Shown here: piece after piece, positions 7,475-16,012 of the stretch | Numbering within the stretch: position 1 is the stretch's first letter | How the letters are laid out: each line of letters starts with the position of its first letter | Source of the DNA: Pseudomonadota bacterium | GTDB taxonomy: Bacteria; Pseudomonadota; Alphaproteobacteria; Micavibrionales; UBA2020 | Length of the DNA stretch: 51,988 nucleotides | Assembly (NCBI GenBank): GCA_021849295.1 | Contig: JAJZTA010000002.1 | Span: forward strand, 1 to 51,988 | Direction of reading: 5' to 3' | Notes under the pieces: model-generated | The model's input: the letters and a program-made list of their open reading frames with translations, nothing else | Database searches by the model: none | What the model was told of the DNA's origin: nothing | Translations under genes and position numbers: made by a program

Positions 7475-9118
7475 CTAGATACTCTCGCGTCGCGTTTCCC
7501 AGCGCACGATTGTCGGCGACATGCCCGTCTGCCCGGAAAGAACGATTTGCACGGTCGGCACGGAATTTTCGTCCGTCCCCACATAAACGCTCTCTTCAAT
7601 GGAAACGTCCGCGCCCGCTGCGCTGAACCGCCAGCACAAGCCGCTTTTTGCGCACAGCACCACTGCACCATCCTCGATAGAAGCATAAATGTCGGGATGC
7701 AGATGGAAACGCACGGCGAACGGAACGCCCGTCCGGCCCGACAATTGCTCCTCGCCGCGCAGGGTTTCGCCCATGTCCTGCAGTTGCACGCGGCGGGTGT
7801 AGTTCAGGCCAAAGCGCGGCATATAGCCGTCGTGAGCGGCCTCGATCAAGGCGATCTCCGCATCCTCCTGACGGCTGGCGCGCACGTGCGGGTAGCTGAA
7901 CAGAGGGCCTTCGCCGTTGATCTGGCAAGCATTGCGGCTGTCCACCGACAGCGCCGAATGCGCCAGCGTCGAGCGCAGGACACGGCGCCATTTTCCGTCC
8001 ACGCCGGAGGTGCCGCAATTGACGAACACGCGGTCGCGGCCATAGCTGTATTCCATACTGAGCAATCCCGCATGGGCGCGGTTGCTGTAAACGGAGGAAA
8101 GCGGAACGCCCGTATCCATGATCAGGCTGGAACGCCCCTGACCAATGCGCTCGTAACCGCCCTGCGGCAGTGATTTCATCGCTCTCCCGCGCGCGGCGGA
8201 GCGCATCAGCGTCACGTCGCAAAGATGCGCATTGCCTTCCTGCCCGCCGTTGAACTGCGCGAGACTGCCGTCGCCGTGGCGGAAGAATTTGATCGCCGGC
8301 GTAATCCGGTCGATGGCGTGTTGCAATTCTTCGGGCATTTCCAGCTTCGCCGCAATCAGCGCGGTGCGCAGATCGACGAGGCATTGCAAGAATTCGAACG
8401 CCTGTTGCGGGCTGCGCGAAATGTGCGATCCGTCCGGCAGAATCTGCTCCTTGATCTGCTTGATGATGATGCCGAAAGCCTGCTCCAGACGCGCATCGCC
8501 ACCCTCCAGCGCAAGGCCCGCATAGGCAAGACCGCGCAAAGCGTGCATCAGCGGCAAGCCCGTCAAGGAACCGGGCAGCGCCCGCGAAAGATACCGCGCC
8601 TGCCGCGTCAGGCTGGCAAAATAATTCTTGCGGAACGTCTCGTCCGCCGTCGCGCAGAAGAACCCGTAAAACGCGATCCACGACGCAAGACGCGCGCCCG
8701 TGATATCGGCACGCCATGCCGTCTGGTCGTACTTGGGATAGGATTCGATCCACAGAGCAACCATTTCACGCGCCATGCGCCGCGCACGCTCCCCGCCGAC
8801 CGAGCGCAGGTCGCGCAGCCATTCAAACCCGTGCAGCGCTGCGACCCATTCTGCCGACGCGCCTTCAGGGTTCCATGACAGATTTTCTCTTTCGATGGTT
8901 TGCCCCGCAAAACGGAAAAGACCCGACACTATGTCGCGGCCGCGCCCCGCATCGCCCGGCCAGGCATCCGGAGGAATGATCCGCAATTGGTCCGGCACGC
9001 GCGGCACCAGAGCCAATTGCGGAAGAAAGTCTCCTATCTCCATATCTTTCGTGATGGAGCCCAAGCGTAGCAGCGGCTTCACGCCCCGAAAGATAAGGCC
9101 CGTTTCAGTCAGGAACAT
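7475..9118 (-). CDS. Heparinase II/III family protein
   Basis: A 547-residue protein with the layout of the heparinase II/III family: an alpha-helical barrel (roughly residues 60-330, with WIESYPKYDQTAWRAD and DGSHISRSPQQAFEFLQ) followed by a beta-sandwich (from about 340, with NCGTSGVDGKWRRVLRSTLAHSALSVD in parts). Characterised members are lyases on uronic-acid polysaccharides, but the broad family in alphaproteobacteria is uncharacterised and has no obvious substrate. No signal peptide is visible. It lies downstream of rpe as in many alphaproteobacteria, where purH often follows; here a GH63-like gene follows instead. Confidence 0.8.
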   Translation of the reverse strand: MFLTETGLIFRGVKPLLRLGSITKDMEIGDFLPQLALVPRVPDQLRIIPPDAWPGDAGRGRDIVSGLFRFAGQTIERENLSWNPEGASAEWVAALHGFEWLRDLRSVGGERARRMAREMVALWIESYPKYDQTAWRADITGARLASWIAFYGFFCATADETFRKNYFASLTRQARYLSRALPGSLTGLPLMHALRGLAYAGLALEGGDARLEQAFGIIIKQIKEQILPDGSHISRSPQQAFEFLQCLVDLRTALIAAKLEMPEELQHAIDRITPAIKFFRHGDGSLAQFNGGQEGNAHLCDVTLMRSAARGRAMKSLPQGGYERIGQGRSSLIMDTGVPLSSVYSNRAHAGLLSMEYSYGRDRVFVNCGTSGVDGKWRRVLRSTLAHSALSVDSRNACQINGEGPLFSYPHVRASRQEDAEIALIEAAHDGYMPRFGLNYTRRVQLQDMGETLRGEEQLSGRTGVPFAVRFHLHPDIYASIEDGAVVLCAKSGLCWRFSAAGADVSIEESVYVGTDENSVPTVQIVLSGQTGMSPTIVRWETRRESI

Positions 9119-9132
9119 CCGTTCATGATGCC

Positions 9133-9150
9133 CTCCGGCCCCCGCCGGAG
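9133..9150. other. Short perfect hairpin between rpe and the heparinase-like gene
   Basis: CTCCGGC and GCCGGAG form a 7-bp stem around a CCCC loop. No T-run follows on either strand, so it is not a standard terminator. It sits 15 bases before the heparinase-like start codon and might affect its translation or mRNA stability. Confidence 0.5.
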
Positions 9151-9200
9151 AACACTCCCCTTATATCTTCACCACGGGCCCATTCCCGCAGTTCCCAGAG

Positions 9201-9851
9201 TTAATTGAGGAGGCGTTGGATCGCCTCTCTGTAGTCTTTTTCTTTGAAGATCGCCGTGCCCGCCACAAGCACATCCGCCCCATTTCGGATGACCTCTGGT
9301 GCCGTTTCGGCGTTTATGCCCCCGTCGACTTCCAGATCAATCTCGCGGCCGCAATTGCCTATACGTTCGCGAATAGTCCTGATCTTGTCGAGCAGGGGAA
9401 TAAATTTTTGTCCGCCAAACCCCGGATTGACCGTCATCACCAGTACAAGATCGATCTCCGGCAGGAGATAATCGAGCACGTCGATGGGTGTTGCGGGATT
9501 GAGGGAAATACCGGCCTTCTTGCCGAAGGACTTGATCAATTGCACGGTGCGGTGCGGATGCGGCCCCGCTTCCGGATGAAACGTGATGATGTCCGCGCCC
9601 GCTTTTGCGAACCCTTCAATGAAAGGATCGACCGGAGCGATCATCAGATGAACGTCAAAAATTTTTTTTGAAACTTTGCGAATCGATTCGACGACGACGG
9701 GGCCGAAGGTGAGGTTTGGAACGAAGTGTCCATCCATCACATCGATGTGAATATAATCCGCACCAGCCTCGTCCACGGCGCGGACCTCTTCTCCGAGCTT
9801 TGAAAAATCCGCCGACAATATGGATGGCGCTATGCGAACCCCTTGACTCAT
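9201..9851 (-). CDS. rpe: Ribulose-phosphate 3-epimerase
   Basis: TIM-barrel enzyme of the pentose phosphate pathway that interconverts D-ribulose 5-phosphate and D-xylulose 5-phosphate. The 216-residue length is normal. Family signatures are clear: [17 protein letters not shown] at the start, [18 protein letters not shown] with the metal-binding His and Asp, [13 protein letters not shown] and [11 protein letters not shown]. An 8-T run in the coding region (9662-9669) does not disturb the frame. It follows rsmB after 12 bases, the usual alphaproteobacterial order. Confidence 0.96.
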   Translation of the reverse strand: MSQGVRIAPSILSADFSKLGEEVRAVDEAGADYIHIDVMDGHFVPNLTFGPVVVESIRKVSKKIFDVHLMIAPVDPFIEGFAKAGADIITFHPEAGPHPHRTVQLIKSFGKKAGISLNPATPIDVLDYLLPEIDLVLVMTVNPGFGGQKFIPLLDKIRTIRERIGNCGREIDLEVDGGINAETAPEVIRNGADVLVAGTAIFKEKDYREAIQRLLN

Positions 9852-9863
9852 AAGAGTTTTATA

Positions 9864-11192
9864 TCAGACTCTGACGAATCGGGCAACAAAGAAACCGTCG
9901 ATTCCGTTAAAATCCTTCCAGTGACTCGGTAAACAGCGGATTTCGCCGTGTTCTGTCATCATTTCAGCGAGTTCTGGAATCTCGTTATGAGTCACAGGTG
10001 CGCGTTGCAACGACAGCCCCTGCGACAATGCCCATTCCGCCTGATTTTCTCCTTCGGCTTTCTGGAGGGAACAGGTGCAATAAATCAACGTGCCGCCCGA
10101 TTTCAGCATCCCGACCGCATTAAGCAACAGCCGACGTTGCAGCGCGACGAGTTTTTCCTGATCTTTCGGTTCCTTTAAATGGAGAATGTCCGGCTGATGA
10201 CGGATCGTTCCCGTCGCGGTGCACGGCGCATCGAGCAAGACGGCATCGACGGAAGCAGACGGTTTCCATGTCGCGCCGTCGGCGATCACAGTTTCGACAT
10301 CCTCACAATGCAACCGTTGCATATTTTCTTTTAAGCGCACCATGCGTTGCGCGGAACGGTCGACGGCGGCGACTTTTGCTCCGGCGCACGCAAGCTGCGC
10401 CGTTTTGCCCCCCGGCGCCGAACACAGATCGACAACCGTTTTGCCCTTAATATCGCCAAGCAACTTCGCGGGCAAAGCCGCAGCCGCATTTTGAATCCAC
10501 CATGCGCCGTCTTTATAGCCCGGCATATCGGGAATAAAGCCGCCGACGGGTTTCCTGAGTGTTCCCGTCGGCAACACGGACGCGCCGAGATTTTCCGCCC
10601 AGCGCGCGGGATCGCCCTTCACCGATATATCCAGAGACGCATCGCCCAAGTTCGCCGCCGCGATATCCAGCGCCGTCTCGACGCCGTAATCCTTCATCCA
10701 TTCATTCCAAAGCCACTCCGGCGTGTTGAACTTTCCGGCATCGCGGTCCGTCATTTCGGGGAGGCCTTCGCGCGCGAGGCGGCGCATTACGGCGTTGACC
10801 AGCGCTTTCTGGTGCGCGATGCCTTCCGCCGCGGCAAGCTCCACCGTCGTGTTGACGGCGGCATGTTGCGGCGTGCCGAGAAAGGCCAGTTGCGCGATAC
10901 CCAGACGGAAAACGTTGATCAGGTTGGCAGGCTTCAGCGCGTCAAATGGCTCGTGCAGGAAATGCGCCAACATGGCGTCCATCTGCCGCGCGCGTTTGAG
11001 AACAGTCACGACCAGCAGCCGCACAAAGGCGCGATCCCGCGCCGGCAAGTCACCGAAGCCTCGTGTCCCCGCCATCGCTTCGTCAAAGCTGCGGCGACGG
11101 AAGAAAATATCGTTCAACAGGGAAAACGCCGCCTGACGCGCGGCGAGACCGTCGCCGTCCGCTTCCTGCGCGGTTTCCAGCGGCACGCTCAC
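9864..11192 (-). CDS. rsmB: 16S rRNA (cytosine-967-C5)-methyltransferase RsmB
   Basis: SAM-dependent enzyme that methylates C967 of 16S rRNA. The 442-residue product has an N-terminal NusB-like RNA-binding domain (about residues 15-150) and a Rossmann methyltransferase domain. The SAM motif is VDLCSAPGGKTAQLA, and the two cysteines used by m5C RNA methyltransferases are in DAPCTATG and YCTCSLQKAEGENQ. The start is a GTG at 11192-11190 that overlaps the stop of the chorismate mutase gene (GTGA), so the two are translationally coupled. Confidence 0.93.
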   Translation of the reverse strand: MSVPLETAQEADGDGLAARQAAFSLLNDIFFRRRSFDEAMAGTRGFGDLPARDRAFVRLLVVTVLKRARQMDAMLAHFLHEPFDALKPANLINVFRLGIAQLAFLGTPQHAAVNTTVELAAAEGIAHQKALVNAVMRRLAREGLPEMTDRDAGKFNTPEWLWNEWMKDYGVETALDIAAANLGDASLDISVKGDPARWAENLGASVLPTGTLRKPVGGFIPDMPGYKDGAWWIQNAAAALPAKLLGDIKGKTVVDLCSAPGGKTAQLACAGAKVAAVDRSAQRMVRLKENMQRLHCEDVETVIADGATWKPSASVDAVLLDAPCTATGTIRHQPDILHLKEPKDQEKLVALQRRLLLNAVGMLKSGGTLIYCTCSLQKAEGENQAEWALSQGLSLQRAPVTHNEIPELAEMMTEHGEIRCLPSHWKDFNGIDGFFVARFVRV

Positions 11193-11518
11193 TTTTTCGG
11201 TTTCTTTTTCTTGGACAATTGCGACTTGATTTCATCTTCCAGTCCGCAGGACTGGTAGATGATGGCGGAGTACATCGCATAAATGAACTGCGGGTTCAGC
11301 CCGAGCTTCTTGCCCGCCGCCACGCGGGTATTGCGCACTTCCTCGACGCGGTCGTGCAAAAAGGACGGCAGACCGTATTTCGTCTTGATCTTCGCCACCT
11401 TGGAAACGACGCCGAAACGCTTCGCCAGCAGCCTCAAAATCTGCGCATCGATGTCGTTGATCTGCTTGCGGTAGGGCTTTAAAAGCTTCGCCGCCCGTTT
11501 CTGTTCGCCTTCTTCCAT
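11189..11518 (-). CDS. Chorismate mutase, AroQ (type II) fold
   Basis: A 109-residue all-helical protein with the AroQ pattern: RKQINDIDAQILRLLAKRF in helix 1, then KYGLPSFLHDRVEEVRNTR and a C-terminal helix. The enzyme converts chorismate to prephenate in Phe/Tyr synthesis. The conserved first-helix Arg and the later Lys/Arg and Glu positions are present, but exact catalytic residues were not aligned. GAGGGAG is placed just before the ATG at 11518. It lies between terD and rsmB, away from other aromatic genes. Confidence 0.82.
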   Translation of the reverse strand: MEEGEQKRAAKLLKPYRKQINDIDAQILRLLAKRFGVVSKVAKIKTKYGLPSFLHDRVEEVRNTRVAAGKKLGLNPQFIYAMYSAIIYQSCGLEDEIKSQLSKKKKPKK

Positions 11519-11527
11519 GCTCCCTCT

Positions 11528-12127
11528 TTACATCGGGGCGACGTTGACGCCGAAATCGTGCGCGATCTGATAAAGGCCGCCATTCCCGCCCTGCCCGAGA
11601 GCCTTGAACTTCCACCCCATGCCCTCACGGCTCATTTCGCCGAAAATATAGGCATTGTCGCTCGCGGCGCCGTCGCTAAGACTGAAACGCGCCAGCTCCT
11701 CTTTCGTCTCGATGTTGAGAATGCGGATATAGGCGTTTTTGACAAGGCCGAAATTCTGCTGCCGTTCCTCGGCATTGTGGATCGTTACGGTAAAGATGAC
11801 TTTTTCAATATCGAAGTGCAACCCTTCAAGATCGATGTCGATCATCTCGCGGTCGCCCTCGCCGCCCTCCAGCGTATCGCCGTAGTGCTTGACGAGGCCG
11901 CCGTCCGTTTCAAGATTGTTGTAAAAAACGAAGTCCGTATCATGCCGCACACGGTCGTTGCGTCCGATCAAAAAGCAGCTGCCGTCAAGATCCACGGGAA
12001 AGCCCTGACTTTCCTCCGGCGCTTCCCAGCCGATGCACACGCGCACGCGGTGCAAGGTCGGATCGACCTCGTGAAGATTGACTTCCTGCCCTTGCAGCAA
12101 CTCGCGCCATAACTTGTTGTTCGTCAT
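11528..12127 (-). CDS. TerD family protein
   Basis: A 199-residue protein of the TerD/CABP family, a calcium-binding fold first linked to tellurite resistance and stress responses. Characteristic segments are VRVCIGWEAP, FPVDLDGSCFLIG, DTDFVFYNNL, DREMIDIDLEGL and IFTVTIHNAEERQQNFG; the paired Asp residues in these loops are the expected Ca2+ ligands. It is an orphan here: no terA, terC or terZ is nearby. The frame is open upstream into rluD, but the ATG at 12127, one base after the rluD stop, gives the normal family N-terminus. Confidence 0.88.
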   Translation of the reverse strand: MTNNKLWRELLQGQEVNLHEVDPTLHRVRVCIGWEAPEESQGFPVDLDGSCFLIGRNDRVRHDTDFVFYNNLETDGGLVKHYGDTLEGGEGDREMIDIDLEGLHFDIEKVIFTVTIHNAEERQQNFGLVKNAYIRILNIETKEELARFSLSDGAASDNAYIFGEMSREGMGWKFKALGQGGNGGLYQIAHDFGVNVAPM

Positions 12128-12128
12128 T

Positions 12129-13133
12129 TTATCCCGACCGTTTCTGTTTGTATTTTCCAAGAACGCGCAACAACCCTTGCATATCCTCCGGCAACGCACA
12201 TTCCAGACTAACCTTATTTTCGCTGATCGGATGGATAAATTCAAGGGCGACGGCATGTAGCGCCTGCCGTGGAAAATCCAGCAGCGCAGTGGCCGCGGCA
12301 GTGTCGATTTTATTGAGCCGCAGGAATTTTTGCGCCGAAGACCGTCCATAAACAGGATCGCCGACAAGCCAGTGCCTGATATGCGCCATATGGACACGAA
12401 TCTGGTGCGTACGGCCCGTTTGCAGCCGGCATTCGACCAAAGAAGCGGTGAAGCCGAAATTTTCCAGTTTTTTATAATCCGTCACCGCCGTTTTTCCGCC
12501 AGAAGCCAGCACCGCCATTTTCTTGCGGTTGGTCTTGCTGCGGCCGATCTGCGTCTCGATATGTCCCGATGACGGAGATACATCGCCCCAGACGATCGCC
12601 TGATAGGTGCGCTTGAGCGTCCGCGCCGCGAGCTGCTGCGAAAGACCATGATGCGCTTTGTCGTTCTTCGCCACGACCATCAGGCCGGATGTTTCCTTGT
12701 CGAGCCGGTGGACGATGCCGGGGCGCTTCACGCCGCCGATGCCGGATAGCGTATCACCGCAATAGGCCAGCAGCGCGTTGACCAACGTGCCGTCATGATT
12801 GCCAGCCGCGGGATGCACCACCATGTCAGCCGCCTTGTTGATGACCAATAAATCTTCATCCTCGTAAACAATATCAAGCCTGATTTTTTGCGGTTGCGGC
12901 GCGGCCTCGACCGCGGGCGGAATCATGACAGTAAAGACTTCGCCCGCCTTGACCTTGTGCGAAGCATCTTCCAGCGTTTTTCCCGCGCAGGACACATGCC
13001 CCGCAGCGATCAAGGCCTGAAGACGCGCGCGCGACATCTGCGGCGCGTGCAGCGCCAGCACCTTGTCGAGACGCTGCCCTTTGTCCGCGTCTTTCGCCGT
13101 AATCTTCAAAGTTTCCGTTGCTTCCACAGACAT
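12129..13133 (-). CDS. rluD: RluD-type 23S rRNA pseudouridine synthase
   Basis: RluA-family pseudouridine synthase of 334 residues, with an N-terminal S4 RNA-binding domain (KGQRLDKVLALHAPQMSRARLQ) and a catalytic domain carrying the motif GIVHRLDKETSGLMVV, whose Asp is the catalytic residue. Length and S4 domain favour RluD, which modifies helix 69 of 23S rRNA, over the S4-less RluA. AAAGGG sits before the ATG at 13133; the open frame further upstream would run toward the divergent yggU start and is not needed. terD follows with one base between stop and start. Confidence 0.9.
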   Translation of the reverse strand: MSVEATETLKITAKDADKGQRLDKVLALHAPQMSRARLQALIAAGHVSCAGKTLEDASHKVKAGEVFTVMIPPAVEAAPQPQKIRLDIVYEDEDLLVINKAADMVVHPAAGNHDGTLVNALLAYCGDTLSGIGGVKRPGIVHRLDKETSGLMVVAKNDKAHHGLSQQLAARTLKRTYQAIVWGDVSPSSGHIETQIGRSKTNRKKMAVLASGGKTAVTDYKKLENFGFTASLVECRLQTGRTHQIRVHMAHIRHWLVGDPVYGRSSAQKFLRLNKIDTAAATALLDFPRQALHAVALEFIHPISENKVSLECALPEDMQGLLRVLGKYKQKRSG

Positions 13134-13193
13134 GCCCTTTATTGTGAATATAGCCCGAACGAAAGAGCAACGCCATGCACCGTATACTCCGTC

Positions 13194-13514
13194 ATGCCCC
13201 TTGAACTGCACCCCTCCGGCCTCAAAGTCACCGTCCGTCTGACGCCCAATGCGCGCAAAAGCGGCTTCAATGGTCTTATGGAGACGGCGGACGGAAAGAC
13301 GGCGCTAAAAATCTCCGTCAACGTGCCGCCGGAGGACGGCAAAGCCAACAAGGCGCTGATCGCCTTCCTTGCCAAAAGCTGGAAGTTGCCGAAATCCTCA
13401 ATTTCCCTGCTTTCCGGAACGACAAACCGCCTGAAAACCCTGCTCGTCAACGGCGACGGCCCCGCGCTGATGGAACGCATCACGCCTTTGCTGCCGCCGG
13501 ACGCGGCAGTTTAG
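13194..13514 (+). CDS. DUF167 (YggU) family protein
   Basis: A 106-residue protein of the YggU/DUF167 family, small alpha-beta proteins of unknown role. Family features are VRLTPNARKSGFNG, ALKISVNVPPEDGKANKALIAFLAK and KSSISLLSGTTNRLKTLLV. The ATG at 13194 gives the usual family start; no good ribosome binding site precedes it. It is divergent from rluD with 60 bases between the start codons. Confidence 0.85.
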   Translation: MPLELHPSGLKVTVRLTPNARKSGFNGLMETADGKTALKISVNVPPEDGKANKALIAFLAKSWKLPKSSISLLSGTTNRLKTLLVNGDGPALMERITPLLPPDAAV

Positions 13515-13555
13515 TAAAGTTTCAGATTTATAGGAAATATCCGCCCTGAAGCGGC

Positions 13556-13870
13556 TTAGACTCTCCGTCTGGCAGGCGCGGTCTGGTTCGCGATCACGCA
13601 GTTCGTTTCTTGCCAGAAGCTGGCACCGGCATCGCTCAGGCGGCGCTTCGTCAGATTGTCGAGAGACGGAGTCTTGATGCAGTGATTGACGAAGTCAACG
13701 TCAATCACGCGCGAAGACATCACCAGCATGCAGTGGACGTCCTCAATATTATCCTTTGTGCATTGCACAACATAGAGTTGGTTATCGTTGCTGTTCATTT
13801 TTGTGACTACCGTTAATATTTTGTTAATTTTCTCCCGAATGTACGCCTGAATGAGGAAATTTTCAAACAT
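13556..13870 (-). CDS. Hypothetical protein
   Basis: A 104-residue frame with no family that I recognise. It contains three or four cysteines (VVQCTKDNIEDVHCMLVM, NHCIKTPS). The ATG at 13870 lies only about eight bases below the predicted transcription start of an upstream promoter-like element; an inner ATG at 13798 (MNSNDNQLYVVQ) would give an 80-residue protein. Neither has a good ribosome binding site. Coding status is plausible because the frame fills an otherwise empty region and has its own promoter-like sequence. Confidence 0.45.
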   Translation of the reverse strand: MFENFLIQAYIREKINKILTVVTKMNSNDNQLYVVQCTKDNIEDVHCMLVMSSRVIDVDFVNHCIKTPSLDNLTKRRLSDAGASFWQETNCVIANQTAPARRRV

Positions 13871-13884
13871 TTCCGATAAGGAAA

Positions 13885-13912
13885 ATATTATCTATTTGAT
13901 TTTATGATACAA
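13885..13912 (-). promoter_or_regulatory. Possible sigma-70 promoter for the hypothetical gene at 13556-13870
   Basis: On the minus strand TTGTAT (13912-13907) and TAATAT (13890-13885) are separated by 16 bases in an AT-rich stretch. Confidence 0.35.
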
Positions 13913-13961
13913 TTTATATTAATTATGTAAATAGACTATCTCATTACACCGACTCATCCCC

Positions 13962-13977
13962 GCAAGCGCGCGCTTGC
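13962..13977. promoter_or_regulatory. Perfect 16-bp palindrome upstream of the chemoreceptor gene
   Basis: GCAAGCGCGCGCTTGC equals its own reverse complement. It is a GC-rich island in an AT-rich intergenic region about 75 bases before the chemoreceptor start. It could be an operator for a dimeric regulator; there is no loop or T-run to make it a terminator. Confidence 0.5.
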
Positions 13978-14052
13978 CGCTTCCGGTTAAGCGAACATTA
14001 AGCCAGACGAAGGTATGATGCGATTCAGGCTGGTTGTCTTAAATTTAACAAG

Positions 14053-15432
14053 ATGGAGACCTGCGCAGATATGGACATCAAAAGATTTATCAGCAGTTTA
14101 TCCGTTCGCCTGCAAACCATCGCCATTACGCTCTCGCTGGTGGGGATCGCCTTCGGCATCAAGTCATACCTGCATATTCACCAGACCCTCGGCGAAAAAC
14201 ATAGCCTCGCGCTCTTTCACGATCTCGAGTTGCAACTGATCGCCAGCATCGCGCTGAATGTCGCCGCTTCCGACTTCATCTACCGTATCGCGACAAAACC
14301 CATCCGCACGCTGGGCGAAGTCATGCGCCAACTGACGGAAAACAAGCTGGATGTGGATGTCCCTTACGTCAGGCAGGGCACGGAAATCGGCAGCATGGCG
14401 CGCAAGGTGGAAATTTTCAAGAAAAACGCCATCGAGAAAAAGCGACTGGAGGAAGAACAAAAAATCCGGGAAGAACGCACAAAACAGGAAAAGGCGCAGG
14501 CCATGAACGCGCTGGCCGACAATTTTGAAAGCTCGATCGGCTCCGTCGTCAACGTCGTCGGCGCCGCATCGACGAAGATGAGCAACTCGGCCAACTCTCT
14601 CTCCGCCACGGCGGAATCCACGACGCGGCAGGCCAAGGCCGTTGCCGACGCCATGGGCGAGGCCTCGGCAAACGTGCAAACCGTCGCCAGCGCGACGGAA
14701 GAGATGTCCGCCTCCATCAGCGAAATCGCGCGGCGCGTGCAGGAAGCATCGGCCATCGCCTCGGAAGCCGTCGGCGACGCGAAACTGACGCACAAACAAA
14801 TGCAGGAACTCGTCGAAGCCTCGGAAAAAATCGGCCATGTCGTCAGCCTGATCTCCGAAATCGCGGGCCAAACCAACCTGCTCGCCCTCAACGCCACCAT
14901 CGAAGCGGCGCGCGCGGGCGACGCCGGAAAAGGCTTCGCCGTCGTCGCCTCCGAGGTCAAGAGCCTCGCCAGCCAGACCGCCAAGGCCACGGAAGAAATC
15001 CAGCAAAAGATTTCCGGCATCCAGAGCGCCACGCGCTCCGCCGTCAACAGCATCGACAAGGTCGGCGACACGATCGAGCGCATCGATACCATCCAGACGT
15101 CCATCGCCGCCGCAGTCGAGCAACAGGGTATCACCACCAAGGAAATCTCGCGCAACGTGCAGGAAGCAGCCTCGCGCACGCTTCTGGTGTCGAAAAACAT
15201 CACGGAAGTCAGCAAGGCGTTGGAAAGCACCGGCATGGCTGCGGCGGAAATGCTGACTTCGGCAAAAGGCCTTTCCGAGCAGTCGGAGAAGCTGAAAGAC
15301 GAAGTGAACAACTTCATCGTTTCGGTCAAAAAAGACGACGTGCCGCAACAGGAAGAGCTAAAGCGCACGCTGGAGCAGGATACCGCGCCCAAACGCGAAA
15401 GGACCGTGAAGAAAAAACTGGAAGCCGCTTAA
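14053..15432 (+). CDS. Methyl-accepting chemotaxis protein without a sensory domain
   Basis: A 459-residue chemoreceptor. Two transmembrane segments (about residues 18-40 and 61-80) enclose only some 20 residues, too short for a periplasmic ligand domain. A HAMP segment follows (TKPIRTLGEVMRQLTENKLD), then a charged coil (about 115-155) and the signalling domain, with the conserved hairpin tip at about 269-313 (EIAGQTNLLALNATIEAARA). It signals to CheA/CheW, which are not in the window. There is no C-terminal CheR-docking pentapeptide. An inner ATG at 14071 is an alternative start. It may sense membrane state or act with other receptors. Confidence 0.9.
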   Translation: METCADMDIKRFISSLSVRLQTIAITLSLVGIAFGIKSYLHIHQTLGEKHSLALFHDLELQLIASIALNVAASDFIYRIATKPIRTLGEVMRQLTENKLDVDVPYVRQGTEIGSMARKVEIFKKNAIEKKRLEEEQKIREERTKQEKAQAMNALADNFESSIGSVVNVVGAASTKMSNSANSLSATAESTTRQAKAVADAMGEASANVQTVASATEEMSASISEIARRVQEASAIASEAVGDAKLTHKQMQELVEASEKIGHVVSLISEIAGQTNLLALNATIEAARAGDAGKGFAVVASEVKSLASQTAKATEEIQQKISGIQSATRSAVNSIDKVGDTIERIDTIQTSIAAAVEQQGITTKEISRNVQEAASRTLLVSKNITEVSKALESTGMAAAEMLTSAKGLSEQSEKLKDEVNNFIVSVKKDDVPQQEELKRTLEQDTAPKRERTVKKKLEAA

Positions 15433-15438
15433 AAAAGC

Positions 15439-15891
15439 TCAGATAAACTTGCCGTCGCGCCAGTACTCCGCATATTTCAGCGGCAGGATATCGGCGGCCC
15501 TGACTTTGAAAAGATCCCGCTCGCCGGGCGTGCGCAAAACGACAAAACATTCCGGTGCATAGTCGGTAATCGCCTCGCGACACCGCCCGCACGGCGACAC
15601 GACCTGCGGCTCCTGTCCCGGCACATGATAGACGGCGACGATTTCCGTTATTCTTTTGTCCGCCCGCCGCGCCGCCTCGGCGATCGCGATCGGCTCCGCG
15701 CAAATCGACAGCCCGCCGACGTCGGCAATCAGATTGACGGACGTCACGATGCTGCCGTCGTCCAGCCGCACGGCCGCGCCGACCAGCGCGGGTGCTTTTT
15801 CCCCGAAAGGATGCTGCACGGGGCTCTTGACCGCCGCGACGGCGGCGGCGACAAGGTCGTGATCTGAATCTGAAATACCCTCTTTTTTCAT
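15439..15891 (-). CDS. Cytidine deaminase family protein
   Basis: A 150-residue zinc-dependent deaminase-fold protein. The zinc site is visible as SICAEPIAIAEA (Cys ligand and catalytic Glu) and SPCGRCREAI (two Cys ligands). This Cys-Cys-Cys pattern is that of homotetrameric cytidine deaminases and blasticidin S deaminases. The likely role is deamination of cytidine and deoxycytidine in pyrimidine salvage. The frame stays open far upstream into nnrD, but the ATG at 15891 gives the normal family length. It converges with the chemoreceptor gene, seven bases apart. Confidence 0.85.
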   Translation of the reverse strand: MKKEGISDSDHDLVAAAVAAVKSPVQHPFGEKAPALVGAAVRLDDGSIVTSVNLIADVGGLSICAEPIAIAEAARRADKRITEIVAVYHVPGQEPQVVSPCGRCREAITDYAPECFVVLRTPGERDLFKVRAADILPLKYAEYWRDGKFI

Positions 15892-16012
15892 GCCACCAGC
15901 GTAGCGAAGAGCCCGCCTGCGGTAAAGACCAAGATCGCCGGAAGTCTCCATCGGAATATGAATATTATTTACGACCTTTCTTTCAAAACTTATTTCTTTA
16001 GAATAGCGCGTT

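Noticed and set aside
6209-8173. A 654-codon plus-strand frame across the GH63-like and heparinase-like genes
   Set aside because: It crosses two well-supported minus-strand genes and reads as Arg/His/Ala-rich sequence with no domain.
9662-9669. Run of eight T as a possible frame break in rpe
   Set aside because: The rpe protein is continuous and normal on both sides, so the run is correct as read.
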